A stretch of 5,576 nucleotides of DNA, from NCBI GenBank assembly GCA_947631885.1, contig CANRMZ010000084.1:1-5576 (forward strand), read 5' to 3'. This stretch comes from an uncultured Bacilli bacterium. GTDB taxonomy: Bacteria > Bacillota_I > Bacilli_A > RF39 > UBA660. Below the pieces are notes generated by a model. The model was given only the letters and a program-made list of their open reading frames with translations. It was not told the DNA's origin and searched no databases. The position numbers and the translations under genes are program-made. Shown here piece after piece: positions 1-5,408 of the stretch; positions within the stretch are counted from its first letter, which is position 1, and every line of letters starts with the position of its first letter.

Positions 1-1381
1 TTTTTTTATCTCCGGTAAGCATAATAACTCTATTTATTTTACTGGCCTTTAGCTCATTTATCATTTCTTTAGAATCTTCTTTTATCTCATCCGCAATGAC
101 TAAATAACCTTGGCATTTTTTATCAATAGCAACGTATACAATAGTACCTATTTCATCATTTTTTAAAATATCAATCTTATTATCTACCATTAGCTTTTCA
201 TTTCCGATAATTATGGAATTAGTATTAATTTGAGCTTTAATGCCGTAGCCCGATAATTCTTTAACATTTTTAATTTTTGTTTCTTCAATTTTTCCTTTAT
301 AAGCTTTTCTAATAGCAGCAGCCAGGGGATGACTAGAAAAATGTTCCGCATATGCAGCATATTTTAATAGTTCATCTTCACTTATGTCTTTAGCTACTAT
401 TTTTTGAACTTTAAATGTTCCTTTAGTAAGCGTACCCGTTTTATCAAAAATCATTGTATCTACTTGGGATAATGCTTCTATGTAGTTACTCCCTTTTATT
501 AATATTCCCATCTTACTTGCTCCTCCGATGGCGCTAAAGAAGCTTAAAGGTATAGAAACTACCAAAGCGCAAGGACAAGATACTACTAAAAAAGAAAGAG
601 CAATATATAAGGAATCATTAAAACATTGACGGGTTAATAAAGGAATAAAAATAGCAATAGCCACCGCTAAAAGAACTACGATTGGGGTATAATATCTAGC
701 AAATTTAGTAACAAAATTTTCTGATTTAGTTTTTTTACTGCTAGCATTTTCTACTAAGTCTAATATTTTACTAACTGTTGAATTAGCAAATTCCTTTTTT
801 ACCTGTACTTTTATAAGGCCATTTAAATTAATACAACCACTATAAACAGAATCACCACTTTGTGCATCAACAGGCATCGATTCACCAGTAATAGCTTTAG
901 TATCTATACTGGTACTTCCTTCAATAATAATGCCATCTAAAGGAATTTTCTCTCCAGGCTTGACAGCAATAATATCATTAATTTTCACTTCATTAGGATT
1001 TACTTTTTTTATACCACTTTCTAAACACACATTAGCGTAATCAGGTCTTATATCCATAAGATTTGCTATTGATCTACGTGATTTATCAACGGCAAGATCT
1101 TGAAAGAATTCACCAATTTGGTAGAAAAGCATTACTGATACAGCTTCAGGAAGTTCATTAATTTCTATTGCTCCTATCGTAGCAATAGACATCAAAAAAT
1201 TCTCATCAAATATTTGGCCCTTAAAAATATTTATTATAGCTTTCTTTATGATTTCTAAGCCCACAATTAAATAACTTATAATATATAAAACATAATTAAT
1301 CCAACTATAATCAAATTTTACAAATAAAGAAATTAAAAGAAGTAAAAATGAAATAATTATTTTAAATCCATCTTTTATCAT
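1..1381 (-). CDS. cadA: CadA-type heavy-metal-translocating P1B-ATPase, C-terminus cut by window edge
   Basis: This is a membrane ATPase that pumps soft divalent metals (Cd, Zn, Pb class) out of the cytoplasm. The 460 visible residues carry the family motifs in order: hydrophobic N-terminal segments at about 8-45, two more at about 62-92, the actuator loop TGES at 165-168, the metal-passage motif CPC at 269-271 in a membrane helix, the phosphorylated DKTGT starting at D313, the HP motif at 351-352, a GYG nucleotide-binding element at 378-380, and TGD at 456-458 at the cut. Relatives of this short form run to about 620 residues, so the hinge and the last two helices probably lie outside the window. 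The protein begins directly at the first helix, with no N-terminal HMA domain or CxxC. The ATG lies one base after the cadC stop, with AAGG 8 nt upstream inside cadC, so the two are co-transcribed. Which metal it carries cannot be read, because the last helices are missing; the CadC partner favours Cd/Pb/Zn. Confidence 0.93.
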   Translation of the reverse strand, partial: MIKDGFKIIISFLLLLISLFVKFDYSWINYVLYIISYLIVGLEIIKKAIINIFKGQIFDENFLMSIATIGAIEINELPEAVSVMLFYQIGEFFQDLAVDKSRRSIANLMDIRPDYANVCLESGIKKVNPNEVKINDIIAVKPGEKIPLDGIIIEGSTSIDTKAITGESMPVDAQSGDSVYSGCINLNGLIKVQVKKEFANSTVSKILDLVENASSKKTKSENFVTKFARYYTPIVVLLAVAIAIFIPLLTRQCFNDSLYIALSFLVVSCPCALVVSIPLSFFSAIGGASKMGILIKGSNYIEALSQVDTMIFDKTGTLTKGTFKVQKIVAKDISEDELLKYAAYAEHFSSHPLAAAIRKAYKGKIEETKIKNVKELSGYGIKAQINTNSIIIGNEKLMVDNKIDILKNDEIGTIVYVAIDKKCQGYLVIADEIKEDSKEMINELKASKINRVIMLTGDKK

Positions 1382-1382
1382 A

Positions 1383-1751
1383 TTATTTACCTTCTTTATG
1401 TTCTATATGCTCAATACCAATTTCAATAACTTCTCTAACATGTTCATCATCAAGCATATAATAAACTTCTTTTCCTGATTTGCGACATTTTACTATACCA
1501 CTTCTTCTTAAAGTTCCTAATTGATGGGATATTGAAGATTTACTCATCCCTAAAACATTAGCTATATCACATACACACATTTCTTCTTTATCAAGGGCAA
1601 ATAAAATCTTAATTCTTGTACTATCACCTATTATTTTATAAAAGTCAGATATTTTATAAAATAGTTCATCATTTAACATTTCCTTGTTTATCTTATCTAC
1701 TACATCTTGATGAATAACATTACAATCACACACAAATTCATTTCTTGCCAT
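1383..1751 (-). CDS. cadC: CadC-type ArsR/SmtB-family metal-sensing repressor
   Basis: This is a winged-helix dimeric repressor that leaves its operator when it binds metal. The start chosen gives 122 residues, preceded by AAGGAG 4 nt upstream. A more distal ATG at 1796 would add 15 residues, but it falls at the predicted transcription start, ahead of the operator palindrome, and has no RBS. With the chosen start, both sensor sites are visible: N-terminal C8 and C10 with C59 and C61 (CVC) form the alpha-3N soft-metal site, and D102, H104, H115 and H118 (DxH-x10-HxxH) form the alpha-5 dimer-interface site. From memory, staphylococcal CadC has 122 residues with ligands C7, C11, C58, C60 and D101, H103, H114, H117, so spacing is nearly identical. 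The helix-turn-helix lies at about 62-82 (DIANVLGMSKSSISHQL). It is first in the operon with the downstream CadA ATPase and probably autoregulated. Confidence 0.93.
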   Translation of the reverse strand: MARNEFVCDCNVIHQDVVDKINKEMLNDELFYKISDFYKIIGDSTRIKILFALDKEEMCVCDIANVLGMSKSSISHQLGTLRRSGIVKCRKSGKEVYYMLDDEHVREVIEIGIEHIEHKEGK

Positions 1752-1768
1752 AAAACTCCTTATTAAAG

Positions 1769-1789
1769 TATATTCAATAGTTGAATATA
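1769..1789 (-). promoter_or_regulatory. Probable CadC operator (perfect 9-3-9 inverted repeat)
   Basis: The arms TATATTCAA and TTGAATATA are perfect inverted repeats separated by TAG. The site lies between the predicted transcription start (about 1798) and the cadC start at 1751, roughly +10 to +30. TTCAA/TTGAA half-sites with an AT-rich centre are the form known for ArsR/SmtB repressors. Binding here would block early elongation or promoter clearance. In RNA the same repeat could also form a weak hairpin just upstream of the cadC RBS. Confidence 0.75.
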
Positions 1790-1804
1790 TCTTCATCTAT
1801 CATA

Positions 1805-1834
1805 ATTATAGTTGAGTGTTTATTCATTTGTCAA
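1805..1834 (-). promoter_or_regulatory. Promoter of cadCA operon
   Basis: On the minus strand, TTGACA (1834-1829) and TATAAT (1810-1805) are both perfect consensus boxes, separated by 18 nt, one longer than the ideal 17. The predicted start point is near 1798, giving a leader of about 47 nt to the cadC ATG at 1751 that contains the operator palindrome. Confidence 0.85.
1812..1827 (-). promoter_or_regulatory. Possible second, degenerate CadC operator in the promoter spacer
   Basis: On the plus strand the halves TTGAGTG and TATTCAT flank two bases. They match TTGAATA and TATTCAA at 5 of 7 and 6 of 7 positions. The site lies wholly between the -35 and -10 boxes, where repressor binding would directly exclude RNA polymerase. 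The imperfect symmetry and short length make this a tentative call. Confidence 0.35.
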
Positions 1835-1848
1835 TAACAAAGGTTCAC

Positions 1849-1874
1849 AAAAAAAGACAAATATTTGCCTTTTT
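1849..1874 (-). terminator. Intrinsic terminator after the MATE-CarD operon
   Basis: A stem of about 10 bp (1851-1860 with 1865-1874, one G-U pair on the minus strand) with an ATAT loop is followed on the minus strand by a run of seven T (1855-1849). It lies about 30 nt past the CarD-like stop and just before the cad promoter, separating the two units. The stem is AT-rich, so efficiency may be moderate. The plus-strand copy also ends in five T and may work weakly in reverse. Confidence 0.7.
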
Positions 1875-1903
1875 CATATAATTTACTTTATTTATAAGCA
1901 CGT

Positions 1904-2404
1904 TTAATTATTAGCATTATTTCCCTCTACTTTATGAATAATGTAATCTTTTACCTCTTCAAAGCTCATATTATAGACTATAGATAATTCATTATAGAGA
2001 TATTTTTCAGCTAGGTTAAAATAATCACTATCTTTTTCACTAAGCTTTTTTCTGTTTTTTATTCGATCTTCATTGCGTAAATATGTTGTCTTAATAATTT
2101 TAATTAAATCTTCATGCGTACCACTATGGAATAACTCTTTATAAGTATTTTCAATATACTTGCTATCCATATTTTCTAAAGGTTCGATATTTACAATATT
2201 ATCAATTAGGTTATCGGCATCTTTTTTGCTTAGCAAATCTCTTATATAACCCATCTTATTATCTACAGGAACATCAATAATCAAAGATTCATCATAAATA
2301 GGAATTAATACATAATAAACATTTCCATTTAATTTATTTTCTCTAATCTCTTTAACTTTACAAACATCTTTCTTATATACGACATAATCATTTACTTTAT
2401 ACAT
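1904..2404 (-). CDS. CarD/CdnL-like RNA polymerase-interacting transcription regulator
   Basis: CarD/CdnL proteins bind the RNA polymerase beta subunit through an N-terminal Tudor-like domain (shared with the TRCF/Mfd interaction domain) and tune open-complex stability with a helical C-terminal domain. Residues 1-60 fit the N-terminal domain: MYKVNDYVVYKKDVCKVKEI, then a YYVLIPIYD strand and a VPVDN segment near 45-49. The rest is predicted helical, with the family-like stretch KKLSEKDSDYFNLAEKYLYN at 119-138. At 166 residues it is a normal length for Bacillota members. There is no tryptophan at all, although characterised CarD uses a C-terminal Trp at the upstream edge of the bubble. RBS GAGG lies 7 nt before the ATG, inside the 3' end of the MATE gene, which it overlaps by 13 nt in another frame, suggesting translational coupling. 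A specialised or local regulator rather than the essential global CarD is possible. Family call firm, role inferred. Confidence 0.85.
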   Translation of the reverse strand: MYKVNDYVVYKKDVCKVKEIRENKLNGNVYYVLIPIYDESLIIDVPVDNKMGYIRDLLSKKDADNLIDNIVNIEPLENMDSKYIENTYKELFHSGTHEDLIKIIKTTYLRNEDRIKNRKKLSEKDSDYFNLAEKYLYNELSIVYNMSFEEVKDYIIHKVEGNNANN

Positions 2405-3789
2405 AATTTATCCTCTTTTTTAAATTCACTTCGAAGGAGAAATATTCCCGTAATAAAAGCTAAAACATCCGCGATTATGGCACTATATAGCATTGTTACA
2501 ACGCTATGACTTAATGAAGCAATAATTATAATAGCTGGTACAAAGAAAATAACATCTCTAGCAAGAGCCAATATAGTAGATTTAATACTGGAGCCCATGG
2601 ATTGAAGTAATATAGATAAGGATTTCGTTATACAGGTTAGGATAATGCCTCCCAAGAAAATCCTTAAACAATATTTAGCGTATTCAAGATATTCAAAGGT
2701 ATTGCCTCTACCAAATATATTAATAATAAAAGTTGGAAAACACTCAAATAATATAAAGGCTATTGTGCCAATTATAAAATTTGTTATTAGAATATATTTA
2801 ATTGTTTCTTTAACTCTTTTGATATTGCCAGCACCCATGTTATACCCAATTATAGGCATGCCACCCAAAGAAACGCCAATAACAATTGATATAACAATGC
2901 CAAAAACTTTCATACAAATTCCAATAACTGCAAGAGGAGTTACAACACCATAAGCATTACCAGAACTAGCTATTGTATCGTATCCATATTTACCTACCAA
3001 ATTGTTAGCAACAGCAATAATTATTACAATGGCAAGTTGAGTTATTAAGGATGCAAGTCCTAAAGATAATGACCTTTTACATACTTCTTTATCAAGTTTA
3101 ATAGACTCCTTATTTATTTTAAATGACTTGGATTTCTTTAAATATATAATGCTTATAATAAAAGTTAAAATTTGGCCTATAACAGTTGCTATCGCAGCAC
3201 CCTTAACGCTCATCTTAAAGCCAAAAATAAATAGAGGATCCAAAATGATATTAGTTATTGCTCCAACCACAGTGGCAGCCATGGCATATTTCGGACTGCC
3301 ATCACTTCTTATCGAAGCGTTTAATCCTTGGCCAATGATATAAAAAGGAAGACCATAGCAAATGATTTGCAAATAATCTTTGGCATATTGATAACACTCT
3401 ATTTCATTTGGGTTAGCTCCAAAGACTTTCAAGATTTGTTTACTAAAAACAAGGCCAAAAATAGTTATCACTAAGGAGATAACAATTAATAATATAAGTC
3501 CATTACCCACTGCCTTATTTGCTTTTTCCTTATTTTTGCTTCCTAATGATAAATTAAATAAAGCTGCTGCTCCATCTCCTATAAGTAAAGCAAAAGCTAA
3601 CGCGATAACTGTAAATGGATAAACGATATTGGTTGCAGCATTTCCAAAAGCTCCAGCTTTACTCCACCCGATAAATATTTGATCAACAATGTTATATAAT
3701 GATGCTACAAGCATACTGATAACACATGGTATAGCAAATTTCATTATTAATTTTGAAATTTTCTCTTTTTCTAAATCAACTTTTTTCAT
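2392..3789 (-). CDS. MATE-family multidrug efflux transporter (MepA/DinF-like)
   Basis: This is a cation-coupled antiporter of the inner membrane that exports drugs or metabolites. Its 465 residues match the usual 440-470, with about twelve hydrophobic helices in two similar halves separated by a basic cytoplasmic loop at about 217-240. Family-like elements visible are LYNIVDQIFIG at 31-41 in helix 1, GDGAAALFN at 71-79, IRSDGSPKYAM at 160-170, NIILDPLFIFGF at 180-191, and PIIGYNMGAGN at 312-322 in the second half. The IRSDGSPKYAM form resembles the MepA branch. The RBS AAAGGAG sits 6 nt before the ATG. The leader carries a hairpin that could attenuate expression. The stop lies inside the start of the CarD-like gene, so both are made from one message. 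Substrate cannot be told from sequence. A short plus-strand reading frame inside it is a shadow. Confidence 0.95.
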   Translation of the reverse strand: MKKVDLEKEKISKLIMKFAIPCVISMLVASLYNIVDQIFIGWSKAGAFGNAATNIVYPFTVIALAFALLIGDGAAALFNLSLGSKNKEKANKAVGNGLILLIVISLVITIFGLVFSKQILKVFGANPNEIECYQYAKDYLQIICYGLPFYIIGQGLNASIRSDGSPKYAMAATVVGAITNIILDPLFIFGFKMSVKGAAIATVIGQILTFIISIIYLKKSKSFKINKESIKLDKEVCKRSLSLGLASLITQLAIVIIIAVANNLVGKYGYDTIASSGNAYGVVTPLAVIGICMKVFGIVISIVIGVSLGGMPIIGYNMGAGNIKRVKETIKYILITNFIIGTIAFILFECFPTFIINIFGRGNTFEYLEYAKYCLRIFLGGIILTCITKSLSILLQSMGSSIKSTILALARDVIFFVPAIIIIASLSHSVVTMLYSAIIADVLAFITGIFLLRSEFKKEDKLCIK

Positions 3790-3808
3790 GAAAACTCCTT
3801 TTTAACAT

Positions 3809-3842
3809 AAAAATACGTAAGCCCTTTTCAATTGGACTTACG
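3809..3842 (-). terminator. Leader hairpin with U-rich tail before the MATE gene (possible attenuator)
   Basis: On the minus strand CGTAAGTCC (3842-3834) pairs with GGGCTTACG (3824-3816) as nine pairs including one G-U, around a 9-nt loop. The plus strand would have an A-C mismatch there, so the minus strand is the one that folds. The tail reads TATTTTTATG. The hairpin ends only 26 nt before the MATE start codon, leaving no room for a promoter downstream, so it must lie in the MATE leader. It may be a conditional terminator, or simply the terminator of the ASCH gene with read-through into MATE. Confidence 0.55.
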
Positions 3843-3890
3843 CATAATAGCTACTCATTGATAAAATTGACTTAATATTTTTTCAAACAT
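3828..3890 (-). other. Chain of tiny possible leader ORFs upstream of MATE
   Basis: Three minute reading frames lie between the candidate promoter and the hairpin: 3890-3855 (MFEKILSQFYQ), 3858-3838 (MSSYYA, whose ATG overlaps the previous stop as ATGA) and 3845-3828 (MRKSN, which ends inside the hairpin loop). A ribosome translating or stalling here would cover the 5' arm of the hairpin, as in leader-peptide attenuation of antibiotic-resistance genes. None has a convincing RBS, and in such AT-rich DNA short frames are common, so this is tentative. Confidence 0.2.
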
Positions 3891-3894
3891 CCTG

Positions 3895-3903
3895 ATTTTA
3901 TCA
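3895..3903 (-). promoter_or_regulatory. Candidate extended -10 promoter for MATE-CarD
   Basis: On the minus strand TGATAAAAT fits an extended -10 (TGn followed by TAAAAT, 5 of 6 to consensus). No good -35 is found 16-18 nt upstream (best TTACTT). The start would be near 3888, giving a leader of about 100 nt that contains the hairpin. Confidence is limited because such AT-rich matches arise by chance. Confidence 0.35.
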
Positions 3904-3955
3904 CAAAATTAAATTTTAAGTAAGTAATTTTTTGCTAAATTTAAATTGCCAAGAT

Positions 3956-4354
3956 TTATTCATTATAGTTCCAAATGCTTAATTGCCCTTTGGCCGCTAT
4001 AGGTTTTGCTAAGGGTTTAACATCTTTTAAAATCCAAGCATATCTACCAGGCTCATAAAGGCCTGATACATAATCTTTGGGTTTATTCTTTTTAACCTCT
4101 TCAATAAACTCATCTGTCATTTCAATACAATCTACAAGTTCACAAGAGCAAATAATATTACCATAGTTTAAATCATCTAAATTAGTTAAAGCCATTAAAT
4201 CAGTTCGTTTCATATCTTCTTTAGTTATTTTTGAAGCACTTGCATGGATATATAATGTTCCTCTGTAGTTTGTTCTCCAGCTTCTTGTTTCAATTGTTTT
4301 TATGCCATTTTTTATAAGCGTAGCAAATGGTTCTCTTAAGCTTAAAACTTTCAT
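3956..4354 (-). CDS. ASCH-domain protein
   Basis: ASCH domains are small beta-barrel, PUA-like folds thought to bind RNA or modified nucleosides; the E. coli member YqfB hydrolyses N4-acetylcytidine. The whole 132-residue protein is the domain. MKVLSLREPFATLIKNG starts it, the hallmark GxKxxExR motif is at 17-24 (GIKTIETR), a strand RGTLYIHAS is at 31-39, and the closing segment GRYAWILKDVKPL then KGQLSIWNY runs at 103-130. No membrane segment or signal peptide is seen, so it is cytoplasmic. RBS GAGGAG lies 10 nt before the ATG. No clear terminator separates it from the MATE leader except the hairpin at 3809-3842, so some read-through is possible. Fold assignment is firm; the actual substrate is unknown, and I do not claim it shares the YqfB reaction. 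Confidence 0.88.
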   Translation of the reverse strand: MKVLSLREPFATLIKNGIKTIETRSWRTNYRGTLYIHASASKITKEDMKRTDLMALTNLDDLNYGNIICSCELVDCIEMTDEFIEEVKKNKPKDYVSGLYEPGRYAWILKDVKPLAKPIAAKGQLSIWNYNE

Positions 4355-4379
4355 ATTATTTTTTCTCCTCTTATTAAAA

Positions 4380-4555
4380 TCAATTATAAAACTCTTCCCA
4401 TAATTTATTATTGATTAAGACTTTTGGAATTAAATCAAGTTTATTAATCATGATGGGCATATCCTCCCATTTCATCTTCATATTCATGGATCTTATTATT
4501 TATATATTTCTATGATTGATTCATCATTTTTTATTTTATAGAAATAATCCGTCAT
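4380..4555 (-). pseudogene. Possible decayed small gene with pieces in three frames
   Basis: The interval between the lipoprotein terminator and the ASCH gene has no intact normal-sized gene. It begins with an ATG at 4555, with GAGG 5 nt upstream, encoding MTDYFYKIKNDESIIEIYK before a stop at 4496-4498. A second frame continues as NNKIHEYEDEMGGYAHHD to a stop at 4444-4446. The third frame gives a 35-residue piece from 4487 ending KLDLIPKVLINNKLWEEFYN at 4380. The pieces tile the interval with protein-like composition, as expected of a gene broken by two small indels. Alternatives are real micropeptides (the first has a usable RBS; the third ends about 10 nt before the ASCH RBS) or chance. I do not recognise the family. 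Confidence 0.35.
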
Positions 4556-4634
4556 TTTAACCTCACTTATTTAGTTGCTCGTAATTTAATAGTTTTATTA
4601 CATTCTTTATCTATTATTTTAACTTATAGCACAT

Positions 4635-4663
4635 AAAAAGCAAGCTATAAATTTTGCTTGCTT
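4635..4663 (-). terminator. Intrinsic terminator after the lipoprotein gene
   Basis: AAGCAAGC (4663-4656) and GCTTGCTT (4645-4638) form a perfect 8-bp stem around a 10-nt AT loop. A U tract follows on the minus strand, five T in all at 4639-4635, partly within the stem. It lies about 20 nt past the lipoprotein stop. An overlapping 7-bp inverted repeat, TTATAGC/GCTATAA (4624-4630 and 4644-4650), could form instead and shares bases with the 3' arm. Confidence 0.85.
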
Positions 4664-4683
4664 ATAAAATAAGTTTCTAATTA

Positions 4684-5115
4684 TTAATTTTCTTCGCTAT
4701 CAATTAAATCGTATTTATAGTCTGCTAAATAGCTCAAATAGTTTTGATAGCCTCCTTCTTCATCACCATTTTTAAAGAAATAAACATTTGATAAGCAGCC
4801 TCCGCAAGTTAATTTTTTATACCATCTAACTTCGATTGAATTACCAGTCTTTTTATCTTTTCCTTTTAAAATAATAGCACCTTGGCCATCAGTTGTCATA
4901 TAGCTATCATCTTCGCTCCATTTTTGGTTTAAAACACAATAGTCTAAATATTCTCCTACTGTATGGCTTCCTAAAAGACCGATAGTGTGGTCTCTTTGTT
5001 CTATCATAGCATCAGTAAATTCAAATTTAGTATTTTCTTCGTTTTCACTTCCACATCCAGTTAATCCAATAGTTAAAACACCAATAAGTACCATTATTAA
5101 TATTTTCTTTTTCAT
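4684..5115 (-). CDS. Small secreted lipoprotein of unknown function
   Basis: This is a membrane-anchored lipoprotein of 143 residues from the chosen ATG. It has a signal peptide with MKKK, a hydrophobic core at 5-17 and a lipobox L18-T19-G20-C21, so C21 would be lipidated and the mature protein held on the outer face of the membrane. The mature part is acidic at first (SENEEN), then a single domain with VGEYLDYCVLNQKW at 53-66, IILKGKDKKTGNSIEVRWYK at 81-100, and a CGGC motif at 104-107. C60 is the only other cysteine. The CxxC might form a disulfide or bind metal; it lacks a thioredoxin-like context. The chosen start has GAGAGG 6 nt upstream. An in-frame ATG at 5139 overlaps the -10 box and would be untranscribed, so it is rejected. 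It has its own promoter and terminator, hence is monocistronic. I do not recognise a named family. Confidence 0.85.
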   Translation of the reverse strand: MKKKILIMVLIGVLTIGLTGCGSENEENTKFEFTDAMIEQRDHTIGLLGSHTVGEYLDYCVLNQKWSEDDSYMTTDGQGAIILKGKDKKTGNSIEVRWYKKLTCGGCLSNVYFFKNGDEEGGYQNYLSYLADYKYDLIDSEEN

Positions 5116-5137
5116 TTTTATCCTCTCTTTCGATATC

Positions 5138-5146
5138 ATTATAACA
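5138..5146 (-). promoter_or_regulatory. Extended -10 promoter of the lipoprotein gene
   Basis: On the minus strand TGTTATAAT is a perfect extended -10 (TG, one base, TATAAT). The best -35, TTAAAT, lies 17 nt upstream and is weak, which the extended -10 can offset. The predicted start near 5131 gives a leader of only about 16 nt with the RBS GAGAGG, which fixes the start codon at 5115. Confidence 0.7.
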
Positions 5147-5162
5147 CGGATTATTAATTGAT

Positions 5163-5279
5163 TTAAATATATTTTTTATAATTAATATGAGAAATATCCT
5201 CTTTTTCACTATCCCAAATACTTCTTATTTCTTTGCCTTCAAAAAGATTTGAAATTGTTTCTAATTTGTTTTGATGCAT
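5163..5279 (-). pseudogene. N-terminal stub of a BRO-N/DinD-like (antirepressor-type) protein
   Basis: Thirty-eight residues begin MHQNKLETISNLFEGKEI and continue to IRSIWDSEKEDISHINYKKYI before a TAA. The stretch LFEGKEIRSIWDSEKE at 12-27 closely resembles, from memory, the opening of BRO-N/DinD-type proteins of prophages and Bacillota (LFEGKEIRtvWDeeKEewyfSvvDVi). The expected following segment (YFSVVDVI and the rest of a domain of 100 or more residues) is absent, so most of the gene was lost by deletion close to codon 27. The start signals are excellent: AGGAGG 8 nt before the ATG and a TTGCCA/TATAAT promoter. It may still make a 38-residue peptide. No terminator lies between it and the lipoprotein promoter, so transcription may read through. 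A genuine small protein is the alternative. Confidence 0.55.
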
Positions 5280-5304
5280 TATTAAAACCTCCTTGTATAA
5301 TCCC

Positions 5305-5333
5305 ATTATATAATAAGAACATTTGTTTGGCAA
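5305..5333 (-). promoter_or_regulatory. Promoter of the BRO-N/DinD-like stub
   Basis: On the minus strand TTGCCA (5333-5328, 5 of 6) and TATAAT (5310-5305, perfect) are separated by exactly 17 nt. The predicted start is near 5298, just ahead of AGGAGG and the ATG at 5279, giving a leader of about 20 nt. Confidence 0.8.
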
Positions 5334-5368
5334 TGTGCTTTTTTAATTATTTTATCTATTTATGGTAT

Positions 5369-5397
5369 AAAAAACAAACCTATAAATTAGGTCTGTT
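5369..5397 (-). terminator. Intrinsic terminator after the fragment at the right edge
   Basis: A 10-bp stem (5397-5388 with 5382-5373, one G-U pair that exists only on the minus strand) encloses a 5-nt loop and is followed by a run of six T (5374-5369). It sits about 12 nt past the stop of the upstream reading frame, which supports that frame having been a real gene end. Confidence 0.85.
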
Positions 5398-5408
5398 GAT
5401 ATGTTTTT

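Noticed and set aside
1752..1796. N-terminal extension of CadC by 15 residues
   Set aside because: The extra codons cover the operator palindrome and start at the predicted transcription start, with no RBS.
2645..2953. Plus-strand frame of 102 codons inside the MATE gene
   Set aside because: It is antisense to a well-supported membrane protein gene and has no RBS or recognisable domain; its hydrophobic, proline-rich reading is typical of a shadow of AT-rich membrane protein DNA.
3128..3343. Plus-strand frame of 71 codons inside the MATE gene
   Set aside because: Antisense shadow of the transporter gene with no RBS or family resemblance.
3901..3955. Possible terminator directly after the ASCH gene
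   Set aside because: Only an AT-only palindrome (AATTTAAATT) and scattered A/T runs are present; no GC-containing stem followed by a T run is visible here.
3790..3955. Known riboswitch upstream of the MATE gene
   Set aside because: The leader is short and AT-rich and shows no conserved aptamer core that I recognise (for example guanidine, preQ1, purine or SAM classes); only a single hairpin is evident.
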